Assembly: GCF_014698505.1 (NCBI RefSeq)
Contig: NZ_JACJTD010000015.1
Coordinates: forward strand, 96,316-160,315
Reading direction: 5' to 3'
DNA from: Nostoc foliaceum FACHB-393
GTDB lineage: Bacteria; Cyanobacteriota; Cyanobacteriia; Cyanobacteriales; Nostocaceae
DNA length: 64,000 nucleotides
Shown piece by piece: positions 1 to 8,244 of the stretch. The number at the start of each line of letters is the position of its first letter. Position 1 is the first letter of the stretch. The translations under genes were made by a program, and so were the position numbers. Under the pieces are notes generated by a model. It saw nothing but the letters and a program-made list of their open reading frames with translations, made no database searches and had not been told where the DNA came from.

Positions 1-1212
1 TTGACAGGCGACAGTCCGCTTCCAAATCAAATCATAAACGGCAAGTTCTCGACCGCCCAAAGCAGTTTCTTGGGGGGTACGGAAGGTGCTACCCGCTGGA
101 CGAATTGCTTCGTGCGCCTCTTGTGCGCCTTTGGATTTGGTGGTGTATTGCCGGGGTTGGGGACTAAGGTATTGTTGACCGTAAAGCTTTTCTACACAAC
201 TCCGAGCAGCTGCGATCGCTTGATCTGACAAATGCACCGAATCTGTCCGCATATAGGTAATATACCCCTGCTCGTACAAATTCTGGGCAACCCGCATTGT
301 GTCACGCGCTGAGAGGCGCAATTTCCGGTTAGATTCTTGTTGCAGGGTTGAGGTGGTGAACGGTGGCGCAGGTTTGCGCGTCACTGGGCGTTCCTCCATG
401 TCGGTAACACTCCAGGTTTTCCCAGTTAGGCGTTCCTTGAGCGCTACCGCTTGGTCTTCGTTGAGCAGCAAGACATTGCGACCTGCGGTAATTTGTCCGG
501 TTGTTGCGTCAAAATCGCTGCCGTTAGCGATTTTGGTTCCTGCCAATGTGACCAACTGGGAAGCAAAGGGGGTTTTTTCCTTTGACAAACTGGCTTTCAA
601 ATCCCAGTATGTACCTTCATGGAAAGCACGGCGTTGGCGTTCCCTAGTGACTAAAAGCCGCACGGCTACAGATTGCACTCGGCCGGCGGATAATCCCCAG
701 GCGATTTTTTTCCATAGCAGTGGAGATAGGGTATAGCCTACCAGTCGATCTAAAATCCGCCGCGTTTCTTGGGCGCGAACCAACTGCTCATCGATATTAC
801 GGCAATTTTTCAGAGCTTTTTTGATCGCCTCTTGGGTAATTTCGTGAAACACCATCCGTTTAGTCGGAACTTTCGGCTTCAGCAATTGGTATAAATGCCA
901 ACTAATGCTTTCACCTTCCCGGTCTTCGTCCGTTGCCAGAATCAGTTCATCTACATCTTTGAGGGCATCTTTGAGCTGGGTAACAATTTTCTTTTTGTCT
1001 TTCGGGACAACATACACCGGTTCAAAGTCGGCGTCCACATTTACCCCTAGCTGCGCCCATGATTCCCCTTTGACGGCAGCGGGAATTTCACTAGCCGACT
1101 GGGGGAGGTCACGCACATGACCCATAGACGCCTCCACCCGATAGCCTGATGGCAGGTAGTTGCGAATGGTACGAGCTTTGGTTGGAGATTCGACGATGAC
1201 GAGAGTTGACAT
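1..1212 (-). CDS. topA: DNA topoisomerase I, N-terminal part (cut by window edge)
   Basis: Type IA topoisomerase, which relaxes negative supercoils by single-strand passage in the cytoplasm. The minus strand reads 404 codons without a stop from an ATG at 1212 and runs off the window. It opens with a Toprim domain ([16 protein letters not shown], later [16 protein letters not shown], giving the acidic metal-binding residues). It continues with the family motif [14 protein letters not shown] and reaches the active-site region YITYMRTDS, whose first Tyr after IT is the DNA-linking residue. The C-terminal zinc-finger or basic tail lies outside the window. Nothing looks broken. The start is clear because the Toprim motif begins at once. 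Confidence 0.95.
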   Translation of the reverse strand, partial: MSTLVIVESPTKARTIRNYLPSGYRVEASMGHVRDLPQSASEIPAAVKGESWAQLGVNVDADFEPVYVVPKDKKKIVTQLKDALKDVDELILATDEDREGESISWHLYQLLKPKVPTKRMVFHEITQEAIKKALKNCRNIDEQLVRAQETRRILDRLVGYTLSPLLWKKIAWGLSAGRVQSVAVRLLVTRERQRRAFHEGTYWDLKASLSKEKTPFASQLVTLAGTKIANGSDFDATTGQITAGRNVLLLNEDQAVALKERLTGKTWSVTDMEERPVTRKPAPPFTTSTLQQESNRKLRLSARDTMRVAQNLYEQGYITYMRTDSVHLSDQAIAAARSCVEKLYGQQYLSPQPRQYTTKSKGAQEAHEAIRPAGSTFRTPQETALGGRELAVYDLIWKRTVACQ

Positions 1213-1626
1213 GGAAATTTCAATAAAAAGAATAGCTACTAAGCTAAACAGTCAAATTGAGGTAATTTTTGCAAATTGTCAAGATAAAAGGTCACGCTTA
1301 GGGCGGTGATTTAATCCTCACATAAACTGCCTGCTTGGGATAAAATATGCTGAACTTATTGCCCAGTCTATCCCAGAGGTTAAAGGAGGGGAACGCTGGG
1401 TGTGAAGTTCCAGCTATTTCAATCTTTAACTTATCTAACGCATAATTGGCGACTACAGTTTTCAAAATACCCCGCAAGAAGTGTAATTTCATTGGGGAAT
1501 AGGGAATGGCGAGTGGAGACAAGGAAAATAACCAATGCTCAATGCCTAAGAGCTTGTGCCAAAATTAAATCAAATTTGAGAGCAAAAGCGAAGTAGGGTT
1601 TGTACCCATGTCAGGAAAGCAAAACC
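1213..1626. other. Intergenic, no gene recognised
   Basis: This gap lies between divergent topA and the small conserved gene. It should hold both promoters. Two short open frames here (about 64 and 74 codons) have no recognisable family or convincing ribosome site, and I regard them as chance. Confidence 0.5.
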
Positions 1627-1920
1627 ATGCGACCAATTCGTCAAGGTGATGTAATATTACTGCCTGTGCAGCAAATTGAAGGACAAAAAATACCTCACTT
1701 AACTTTGGCAGAAGGCAAAGTTACAGGGCACAAGCATCGCATTACTGAGGGAAATACAGAATTATACGAGAAAGATAGCACACTCTATTTACGTGTGTTT
1801 TCAGAGTTGGCATTGCTTGCCCATGAGGAGCATAAAGCTATTTCTATTCCCCAAGGTGACTGGATGGTGAATATTCAACGGGAATATGAGCTTGAAGGTT
1901 GGCGTTATGTCGCTGATTGA
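1627..1920 (+). CDS. Small conserved cyanobacterial protein, partner of DUF6745 protein
   Basis: A 97-residue soluble protein beginning MRPIRQGDVILLPV. The frame is open from 1600, but an AGGAAAG ribosome site at 1613-1619 lies 7 nt before ATG 1627, which sets the start there. It is rich in His (GHKHRI, HEEHKAI) and has the conserved end GWRYVAD. From memory, small proteins of this type sit directly upstream of DUF6745 proteins in cyanobacteria. Here the DUF6745 start codon (1907) overlaps this gene's end by 14 nt, which implies translational coupling. The partner is broken while this gene is intact. Function unknown. Confidence 0.75.
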   Translation: MRPIRQGDVILLPVQQIEGQKIPHLTLAEGKVTGHKHRITEGNTELYEKDSTLYLRVFSELALLAHEEHKAISIPQGDWMVNIQREYELEGWRYVAD

Positions 1921-2720
1921 AAAGTTAACGCCTCAGTAAGAGGCTTTAATTCCAGTTTATCGCCAGAAGTGGAGAGCGATCGCGCTTTCAACTGAGCGGA
2001 TTGATAAAGAAAAGGTAGAGGAAGTTGTTAAAGCTGCATATACAGCTATCGGTAAACAACAGCCGGAAATTATTTTTTGTAACAGTCTTGATGCTGGGTT
2101 TAAAATTATTAAAAAACAACATAATAAATTAAATTGGAATAGCATAAACTTAAACAACAAGTTTATTAACACATTTATTCAAATTTAACTAATACGGGTT
2201 TAAATTTTTCCTATCAAATAAATACGCAAATAATTAGGCAATTAACTATTTTTGAACGAGGTATTATAGCAGTTATCACTTGGGTGCAGTACAGTTTTGA
2301 CCTCTCGCCAAACCTATCTCCTACAAGGAGAGAGGCTTTGAGCGTTACTCCCCAACGCTAGTAGGGAAGGGTCTGGGGGTTAGGTCTGTATTCCATGCAA
2401 TTGGTAACCGCTATATTACAGTAGAATATGTATTATAAGATAAATTAAAGTCTAAAATTAAATCTAAAATCATTTTAGACCTTCTAGCCAGAATTTGCCA
2501 ATAATTACAAGCTATTGAATTAGATTTTTGGCAAGAATACACGTTATTCAAAATTGATGCTGATGTTGATGAAGAACCAATTTATTTATTAAAAATGACT
2601 TGCCCTAGCACAAGTTTTATTCACGCCTTGCGAGTTCCACCGAGTATGAACTCAGCGCGTGAAGCAATTCGCTGGGTAAATTGGGGAATAGAACCAGAAG
2701 AATTTGCTGTGCAAACATAA
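1907..2720 (+). pseudogene. Decayed DUF6745-family gene
   Basis: ATG 1907 overlaps the upstream gene and reads MSLIEKLTPQ, then a TAA (1937-1939), then continues in frame with EALIPVYRQKWRAIALSTE up to a stop at 2187. This matches the remembered N-terminus of DUF6745 proteins. A second block (about 2484-2720) reads LARICQ, TAA at 2502-2504, then LQAIELDFWQEYTLFKIDAD, and ends REAIRWVNWGIEPEEFAVQT, the family C-terminus. The middle of the gene is missing. It is replaced by AT-rich sequence and a dispersed repeat with an imperfect inverted repeat at about 2300-2390. There are at least two nonsense codons plus an internal deletion, so it is a pseudogene. Function of the family is unknown. Confidence 0.8.
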
Positions 2721-2841
2721 TTGCTTAAGGGACTTTCTGCATTTAGAAATTGTTCATCTAGTTAAAAAAATCTCACACATAGCTGTTTTTTATACAAACT
2801 AAAATAGAATTATACTGTCATAACCGTGAGTTAAAAACAAC

Positions 2842-2875
2842 AAACCCCTTGAAGTCTAAGGATTTCAAGGGGTTT
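2842..2875 (-). terminator. Rho-independent terminator of tRNA-Phe
   Basis: Perfect 11-bp arms (2843-2853 and 2864-2874) with a 10-nt loop, followed on the minus strand by a T-rich run. It sits about 8 nt past the tRNA 3' end. Confidence 0.85.
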
Positions 2876-2882
2876 ATTTTGA

Positions 2883-2955
<73 letters not shown>

Positions 2956-3030
2956 TGGGGCTTTTGTGAGCCACGATTAATAAATGTAGCAAACATCAAA
3001 GAATATAGCAAGGCCTTGGAGAAAAATAAT

Positions 3031-3912
3031 TTATGCAGCTTTCAATCTCAGCTTGAACCAGATGAAAACGGCTACAAATAGTAGAAACTGCACAAGAACA
3101 ATACTCGGGCCAGAAGCAAGGTTGAAAATACCTGAGACAATGATGCCAGCAATGCTGCTGATGGAACCAACTATCACCGACATGATTAGAAAGCGGCTAA
3201 AATGGTGACTCATCAGTTTGGCGGTGGAGGCGGGAATAACCAAAAAGGCATTGACCAGTAAAACACCGACAGCTTTAATCGCTACAGCAACGGCGAGTGA
3301 AAGCAAGACCACAAAGACATAGCGGTACAATTGGACAGGAATACCTTGAACTTGAGCTACATCGGGGTTAAGGGTCAATAAAATTTGCTGCCGTAGAGTT
3401 GATAGTAAAAATATGCTACCTCCCACAAGTACCAGCAGCGTCAAAATCAAATCTGTGGTATCGATCGCCAGAATATCGCCAAACAGCACAGCCATCAAGC
3501 TGCCACGATATCCTTTTATTAGACTGGTAAGAATTATACCGATCGCTAATGCCCCAGATAGCACTATGCTCAATACGCTATCGCTACCTAAGTCGGTTTT
3601 GTCGATAAAGTAGAGGACAATAACGCCAAAAACTAAGGTAAAAGGTAACAGCATCCAAGTAGGATTTACTTGTAGCAGCACGCCTAACGCCACACCTACT
3701 AATGCTGCATGACCAACTGCGTGGCTGAAAAAGGACAACTGGCGCAAGGTGACAAAACTACCCAACATTCCACCAAGTATTCCCATTAACACAGCACCTA
3801 CAATCGCACGCTGCATAAAAGGCAATAGGAATAACTCTACCAAGTCATTCCTATTTGCGATCGCAAGCCAAGCTATCTGACAATCATTGAAGAAATCTAT
3901 AATTACTAGCAT
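3031..3912 (-). CDS. znuB: Zinc ABC transporter permease
   Basis: A 293-residue, highly hydrophobic protein with about eight or nine membrane helices, of the metal-type ABC-3 permease family. It forms the inner-membrane channel for divalent metal import with ZnuC and ZnuA. It contains the family pattern FFSHAVGHAALVGVALG. It is the last gene of the minus-strand run znuA-znuC-znuB, 26 nt after znuC. The znuA-C-B order with a divergent porin matches the locus I remember from Anabaena PCC 7120. Zinc rather than manganese is inferred from the His-rich ZnuA and the Zur-like box. The N-terminus may start slightly downstream of the first ATG. Confidence 0.88.
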   Translation of the reverse strand: MLVIIDFFNDCQIAWLAIANRNDLVELFLLPFMQRAIVGAVLMGILGGMLGSFVTLRQLSFFSHAVGHAALVGVALGVLLQVNPTWMLLPFTLVFGVIVLYFIDKTDLGSDSVLSIVLSGALAIGIILTSLIKGYRGSLMAVLFGDILAIDTTDLILTLLVLVGGSIFLLSTLRQQILLTLNPDVAQVQGIPVQLYRYVFVVLLSLAVAVAIKAVGVLLVNAFLVIPASTAKLMSHHFSRFLIMSVIVGSISSIAGIIVSGIFNLASGPSIVLVQFLLFVAVFIWFKLRLKAA

Positions 3913-3938
3913 CTTTCATTGTTTAATTACGAATTATT

Positions 3939-4715
3939 TTAATGTTGATGCTGGTAGCGACTAAAACCTGGGCCATAGGTTGCTAACAGGTTTTGCGGTG
4001 AAAGGGCAATTTCTGGCTTACCAGTACAAACAATGCTTTGGTTTAGGCAAAGCACGCGATCGCAATGGCGATTTACCATATCAATATCATGAGAAACTTG
4101 CAATACTGTCCAACCCTCCTCACGCTTTAATTCATTTAGCAAAGCGTAAAAGTCTGCTGAACCTTGCACATCAACACCAGCAAAGGCTTCATCTAGTACC
4201 AACAGTTTCCGAGGCATTACCAGACAATAAGCCAACAAAACCCGCTTGAGTTGACCACCGCTAAGGGTACCAATAGCTTGATGCTGTAAATGATAAGCAT
4301 CGGTTCGTCGTAAAGCTTCTACCACTGCTGCCGATTTTTCGTGGTCTTGTCTCCACAGCCTGGAAAAAAAAGAATCCCCCCTTTTACCTTGATTTACCCA
4401 TCCCAGTCCCACTAATTCGCTGACGGAAATAGGAAAGCTGCGGTCAAAGATGAAATTTTGCGGCATATAGCCCAACAAAGGACGTAAACGCCCCAGTTTT
4501 GCAATTGGGCGACCCAATATTTCAATCGTACCAGCCCTTCGAGGTATCAAATCTAAAACCGCTTTTACTAGGGTACTTTTACCAGCACCATTGGGGCCAA
4601 CTATGGCTGTATCTGTTCCTGGCAATAATTCAAAGGAAACATCTCGAACAGCTAGATAGCTGCCTTGATAGACAGTTAATCCTTCTACTTTCAAAATAGC
4701 AATGTCATTGGTCAT
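3939..4715 (-). CDS. znuC: Zinc ABC transporter ATP-binding protein
   Basis: A 258-residue ABC ATPase that powers zinc import with ZnuB. It has Walker A GPNGAGKST, Q-loop LGYMPQNF, signature LSGGQLKRVLLA, Walker B KLLVLDEAFAGVD and switch His in QVSHDID. The start codon ATG (4713-4715) lies inside a heptanucleotide tandem repeat, so the first residues MTND are encoded by repeat sequence and no purine-rich ribosome site precedes it. Translation may be coupled to znuA, 43 nt upstream, or begin at another codon. Confidence 0.9.
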   Translation of the reverse strand: MTNDIAILKVEGLTVYQGSYLAVRDVSFELLPGTDTAIVGPNGAGKSTLVKAVLDLIPRRAGTIEILGRPIAKLGRLRPLLGYMPQNFIFDRSFPISVSELVGLGWVNQGKRGDSFFSRLWRQDHEKSAAVVEALRRTDAYHLQHQAIGTLSGGQLKRVLLAYCLVMPRKLLVLDEAFAGVDVQGSADFYALLNELKREEGWTVLQVSHDIDMVNRHCDRVLCLNQSIVCTGKPEIALSPQNLLATYGPGFSRYQHQH

Positions 4716-4738
4716 TGGTCATTGGTCATTGGTCATTT
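4704..4738. repeat. STRR heptanucleotide tandem repeat (GTCATTG, five units)
   Basis: Five consecutive 7-mers, the last one degenerate, lie between znuA and znuC. They overlap the annotated znuC start codon. This is a common cyanobacterial short tandem repeat. Confidence 0.9.
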
Positions 4739-4758
4739 GTAAAGGACAACTAGCAAAC

Positions 4759-5778
4759 TTATTTACACGCCGTTTCTAGAGTTTGCAAGTTAGCTTTCAT
4801 AGCCTTGAAATACTGCTGTGGTTCTGTTGCGCCAGTTTCTAATGAATCTAGCGTCTGCAAAGTTAATTTTAAATCTTGAGAGAGGGTGGTTAGTAATTTG
4901 TTATCTACTCCTGGTTCACTAAATAAAGCCTTAACTTTGTACTTTTTTACGGCATTGACTGCATTTTGCACATCCGTTGGTGAAAGTTGATCTTCGGGAA
5001 TTTGCACCACAGCAACTTGCTTGAGGTTATAGCGTTTAGCTAAATATGGAAACGCGTCATGGAAGGTAATAAAGGTGCAACTAGGAGTTTTCTGCAAAGT
5101 CTGCTGAAATTCACTATTTAAACTTTCTAATTCTTTAATATAAGCCGCAGCATTGGCCTCATAAGTACCTTTATTCGCCGGATCGGCAGCAATTAATCCA
5201 TCTCGAATATTAGTTACCTGCTGTTTTGCCAAAACTGGATCCAACCAAACGTGTGGATTCCCTTGGGCATGTTCATGGTCGTGGTCTTTTTCTTCTTTGG
5301 CCGTTTTCACAACGGGTGAAATTTCATTTAAAGGTTTAATACCTTGGCTAGCATCAATTTCAGCTAATTTGGTGTTCTGGGCATTTTTGACAGTATTTTT
5401 TAGAAACTCCTCTAAACCTAAACCATTTTTTACTAACACATTCGCAGTTGCGATCGCTTTGACATTTTCTGGTGTCGCTTGGTATTCATGTACCTCCGTA
5501 CCAGGTGGCACTAGTATTTCTACATCTGCTACATTTCCAGCTACTGCCTTAGTAAATAAATATATCGGCAAAAATGTCGTCACTACTTTCGTTTTTCCCG
5601 ACTGTGCCTGTGGGGTAGAGACAGCTTCCTGTGCTTGCGGCGACTGTTCGGAAGTTCTTCCCTGATTCGGATTCGATTCGCTACAGCCAGTAGCCATTGA
5701 CAACATTAGCACAGCAATTATGGGCAAGATGCCGCTTCTTTGCCTGCCTGTTCTAAGCTCTCTGCAATTCACAATCAC
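4759..5778 (-). CDS. znuA: Zinc-binding lipoprotein of ABC importer
   Basis: A 339-residue periplasmic metal-binding protein (cluster A-I solute-binding family). The start is GTG at 5778, preceded by GAGGAG. A signal peptide ends in MLSMATGC, a lipobox whose Cys would be lipidated. The mature protein has the family motifs PPGTEVHEYQATPENV and NPHVWLDP, with metal-binding His residues. Between them is an acidic His-rich loop, EEKDHDHEHAQG, a hallmark of zinc-type members. FHDAFPYLAKRYNL and FSEPGVD complete the binding site. It is the first gene of the operon and is probably Zur-repressed through the box at 5861-5885. Confidence 0.9.
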   Translation of the reverse strand: MIVNCRELRTGRQRSGILPIIAVLMLSMATGCSESNPNQGRTSEQSPQAQEAVSTPQAQSGKTKVVTTFLPIYLFTKAVAGNVADVEILVPPGTEVHEYQATPENVKAIATANVLVKNGLGLEEFLKNTVKNAQNTKLAEIDASQGIKPLNEISPVVKTAKEEKDHDHEHAQGNPHVWLDPVLAKQQVTNIRDGLIAADPANKGTYEANAAAYIKELESLNSEFQQTLQKTPSCTFITFHDAFPYLAKRYNLKQVAVVQIPEDQLSPTDVQNAVNAVKKYKVKALFSEPGVDNKLLTTLSQDLKLTLQTLDSLETGATEPQQYFKAMKANLQTLETACK

Positions 5779-6102
5779 GGTCTTTTCTCCTCAAAACGGA
5801 TGCTGACTCTGCCTGTGTCACAATCCCTATTGGCAATGAGACACAATTTTATATTTTAGACTATAATAATTCTCATTCTCATTTAAAATACATAATATCA
5901 TTCTGAGTTTCCTGTGTAATGAGTAACAACAAAACTGTTTTAGACGGTACATCTTAGTTTTCCCTAAATAATTAGGATCTCTTGACTTTTTTTGTTAAAA
6001 AGTTTGCTTACTTCTGATAAGATTACTGACAAATATTTTCATAAAATACACGTTTTTTAAACGTGCTTTGGGTGTGAATTGGAGATCAGTGTGAGGAGAA
6101 AA
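5779..6102. other. Divergent promoter region znuA / porin
   Basis: A 324-bp AT-rich divergent region. It contains a Zur/Fur-like box (5861-5885) and the ribosome site of the porin gene (GAGGAG, 6093-6098). Confidence 0.6.
5861..5885. promoter_or_regulatory. Putative Zur (Fur-family) box
   Basis: On the minus strand 5875-5861 reads TGAGAATTATTATAG, close to the 7-1-7 palindrome TGATAATNATTATCA remembered for cyanobacterial Zur. An overlapping second half-site pattern, AATGAGAATGAGAATT, extends to 5885. It lies 83 nt upstream of znuA and could serve both divergent genes. The match is by eye. Confidence 0.55.
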
Positions 6103-7722
6103 ATGCAAAAATTCTGTAGATATCTGCTAGTTAGTCCAGCAGTCTGCGGTGTAATGTTATTTGTAAATACTGCTACATTTGCAGGTGAAATATCCGGTAA
6201 ATCTGAAATCAATCAACCGCAAGTTTTAGCTAATCCAGACACAGAAGTTCAGAACATAGCGCCAGATCAGACAATAGGGCAAGTTACCTCTGTGTCTCAA
6301 TTTTCCGACGTACAACCCACCGACTGGGCATTCCAGGCATTGCAGTCCTTGGTTGAGCGTTATGGCTGTATTGCAGGATATCCAAATAGCACTTATCGGG
6401 GAAATCGGGCATTAACACGATATGAGTTTGCAGCTGGTTTGAATGCTTGTCTTGATCGCGTCAACGAACTAATTGCTACAGCCACTGGCGATTTAGTTAA
6501 TAAAGAAGATTTAGCCACATTACAAAAGCTGCAAGAAGATTATTCAGCCGAACTAGCGACACTCCGAGGTCGTGTGGATGCAGTAGAAGCACGCACTGCT
6601 GAATTAGAGGCGAATCAGTTCTCAACCACAACCAAACTGCAAGGACAAGTTGTCGCAGTTGTCAGCGATGTTTTGTCAGGAAATACAGTCAACGGTGCGG
6701 AAATTACAGATGAAAATACAACTTTAGGGGTACGAGCACGGGTAGAATTTGTGACCAGCTTCACAGGACAAGATACGCTGTTCACCAGAATCCAGGCTAA
6801 TAATATTCTCAGCCCTAACATTGGTACACCAGAAGGTAACTTATTCTTTGCTGGCGAGGATGGTACTACTAATGCTGCGATAGATGCACTGTTCTACAGA
6901 TTTCCCTTGGGCGAAAAAACACAGGTTATCGCTATTGCTAACGCAGGTGCAGCAGACGACCTTACCACCACTGTCAATCTCTTTGATGGTGATGGGGCGT
7001 TTGGTGCTTTGTCCACCTTTGGTACACGCAACCCAATTTATAGCCAGATAGGTGGCGCGGGGTTGGGAGTAACCCACGAGTTCAGTGACAAATTAGCACT
7101 CAGTCTAGGGTATTTGAGTGGTACAGCGAATGACCCTACACCCAATAATGGTTTGTTTAATGGTTCTTACGGTGCGCTGGCACAGTTGACTGTTAAACCA
7201 AGCGATCGCATTACTGTTGGTTTAACTTACATTAATTCTTATAATCAACCATTACTCACGGGTAGCAATGCAGCAACTCTCACGCCCTTGGATTTAGATG
7301 CCGATGGTACGCTAGATTCCCGATTTTCCAGCAATTCTTATGGTGTGCAAGCATCCATTGGCATCACGGATAACATCGTCTTGGGTGGTTGGGCTGGATA
7401 CACCAACAGCCGTACCTTGACTGGCAACCGTGGAGAAGTTGATATTTGGAACTATGCCGTTACCCTCGGCTTCCCTGACCTCGGTAAAAAAGGAAGTTTA
7501 GCCGGTATTATTGCTGGCGTGGAACCTAGATTAACAAATTCTAACATCGCAGGATTGGATAGCGATCCCGATACATCCTATCATCTTGAAGCGTTCTACC
7601 AGTATAAGCTGAGTGACAATATCACCATTACTCCAGGAGTCATCTGGTTAACATCCCCAGACCACAACAATAACAATGATGATGTTGTTATTGGTGCACT
7701 ACGAACCACATTCAGTTTCTAA
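6103..7722 (+). CDS. SLH-domain OprB-family outer-membrane porin
   Basis: A 539-residue porin. ATG 6103 follows GAGGAG by 4 nt; an upstream TTG (6079) extends the frame but lacks this support. The signal peptide MQKFCRYLLVSPAVCGVMLF ends near TFAG. An SLH domain follows (about residues 60-125, FSDVQPTDWAFQALQSLVERYGCIAGYP). Then come a coiled-coil linker (LQKLQEDYSAELATLRGRVDAVEAR) and a C-terminal beta-barrel of the OprB/iron-uptake-porin type ending in aromatic FSF. It is divergent from znuA across a Zur-like box, so it may carry zinc or other solutes over the outer membrane under zinc limitation. Confidence 0.88.
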   Translation: MQKFCRYLLVSPAVCGVMLFVNTATFAGEISGKSEINQPQVLANPDTEVQNIAPDQTIGQVTSVSQFSDVQPTDWAFQALQSLVERYGCIAGYPNSTYRGNRALTRYEFAAGLNACLDRVNELIATATGDLVNKEDLATLQKLQEDYSAELATLRGRVDAVEARTAELEANQFSTTTKLQGQVVAVVSDVLSGNTVNGAEITDENTTLGVRARVEFVTSFTGQDTLFTRIQANNILSPNIGTPEGNLFFAGEDGTTNAAIDALFYRFPLGEKTQVIAIANAGAADDLTTTVNLFDGDGAFGALSTFGTRNPIYSQIGGAGLGVTHEFSDKLALSLGYLSGTANDPTPNNGLFNGSYGALAQLTVKPSDRITVGLTYINSYNQPLLTGSNAATLTPLDLDADGTLDSRFSSNSYGVQASIGITDNIVLGGWAGYTNSRTLTGNRGEVDIWNYAVTLGFPDLGKKGSLAGIIAGVEPRLTNSNIAGLDSDPDTSYHLEAFYQYKLSDNITITPGVIWLTSPDHNNNNDDVVIGALRTTFSF

Positions 7723-7737
7723 TTTTTAAAATCTTAA

Positions 7738-7772
7738 AAGAAGACGCAAAGGATAAATTTGCGTCTTTTCTT
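7738..7772 (+). terminator. Terminator of porin gene
   Basis: AAGACGCAAA (7741-7750) pairs perfectly with TTTGCGTCTT (7758-7767) and is followed by TTCTTT. It lies 15 nt past the porin stop. Confidence 0.85.
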
Positions 7773-8244
7773 TGGTATTTAGTCTCAAAAATAAAACTCA
7801 AAGCTAACGCCAAACCTAACTCCCAGCCCCTCAAGACCATGAAAGAGGAATGGAAATGAGGTTATCCAGATAAGAATGAAAAGTCAGTGAAGTTACTAAC
7901 CATAGATGCTCAAAGTGTTTGTAGTGAGTTATCGGATAACCAATTTATGAGCACTTTAAATACAAAAAGACCAGCCTCCCACAGCTGGTCTATAAAATGT
8001 TTTTTTGCGTTGTCTTCTCAAGAGAGTTAAAACCCAATTGCGCGTTCCCAAAATGCAACGGGCAACTTTTCTTAACAATATTGTAACAGTCAACACAGAC
8101 TTTTCGTGAAATTTCATCAAAAAAAGATACGAGCAAAGCTTAAAAGCTTCTATCTATTAGGATAATTCAGCTAATCACGGGGTATAGATGGGTGAGGTGA
8201 GGAGGATAAGGGAGTAGCGGGAGCAAGCGGGAAAAAACCAATGC
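7773..8244. other. Intergenic between convergent genes
   Basis: No gene is seen. It holds a minus-strand terminator hairpin (7962-7991), part of a dispersed repeat near 7800-7860 similar in style to that at 2300, and STRR units near 8240. Confidence 0.5.
7962..7991 (-). terminator. Terminator, minus strand
   Basis: AGACCAGC (7968-7975) and GCTGGTCT (7984-7991) form a perfect stem. On the minus strand it is followed by TTTTTG. It may end the RqcH transcript, about 250 nt downstream of its stop, or a small RNA from the gap. Confidence 0.65.

Noticed and set aside
1298..1522. Small minus-strand frame between topA and the 97-residue gene
   Set aside because: No family-like sequence and overlapped by another random frame; probably non-coding.
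2300..2390. Separate small gene or RNA within the DUF6745 remnant
   Set aside because: The sequence is a dispersed repeat with an imperfect inverted repeat, not a conserved RNA or protein I recognise.
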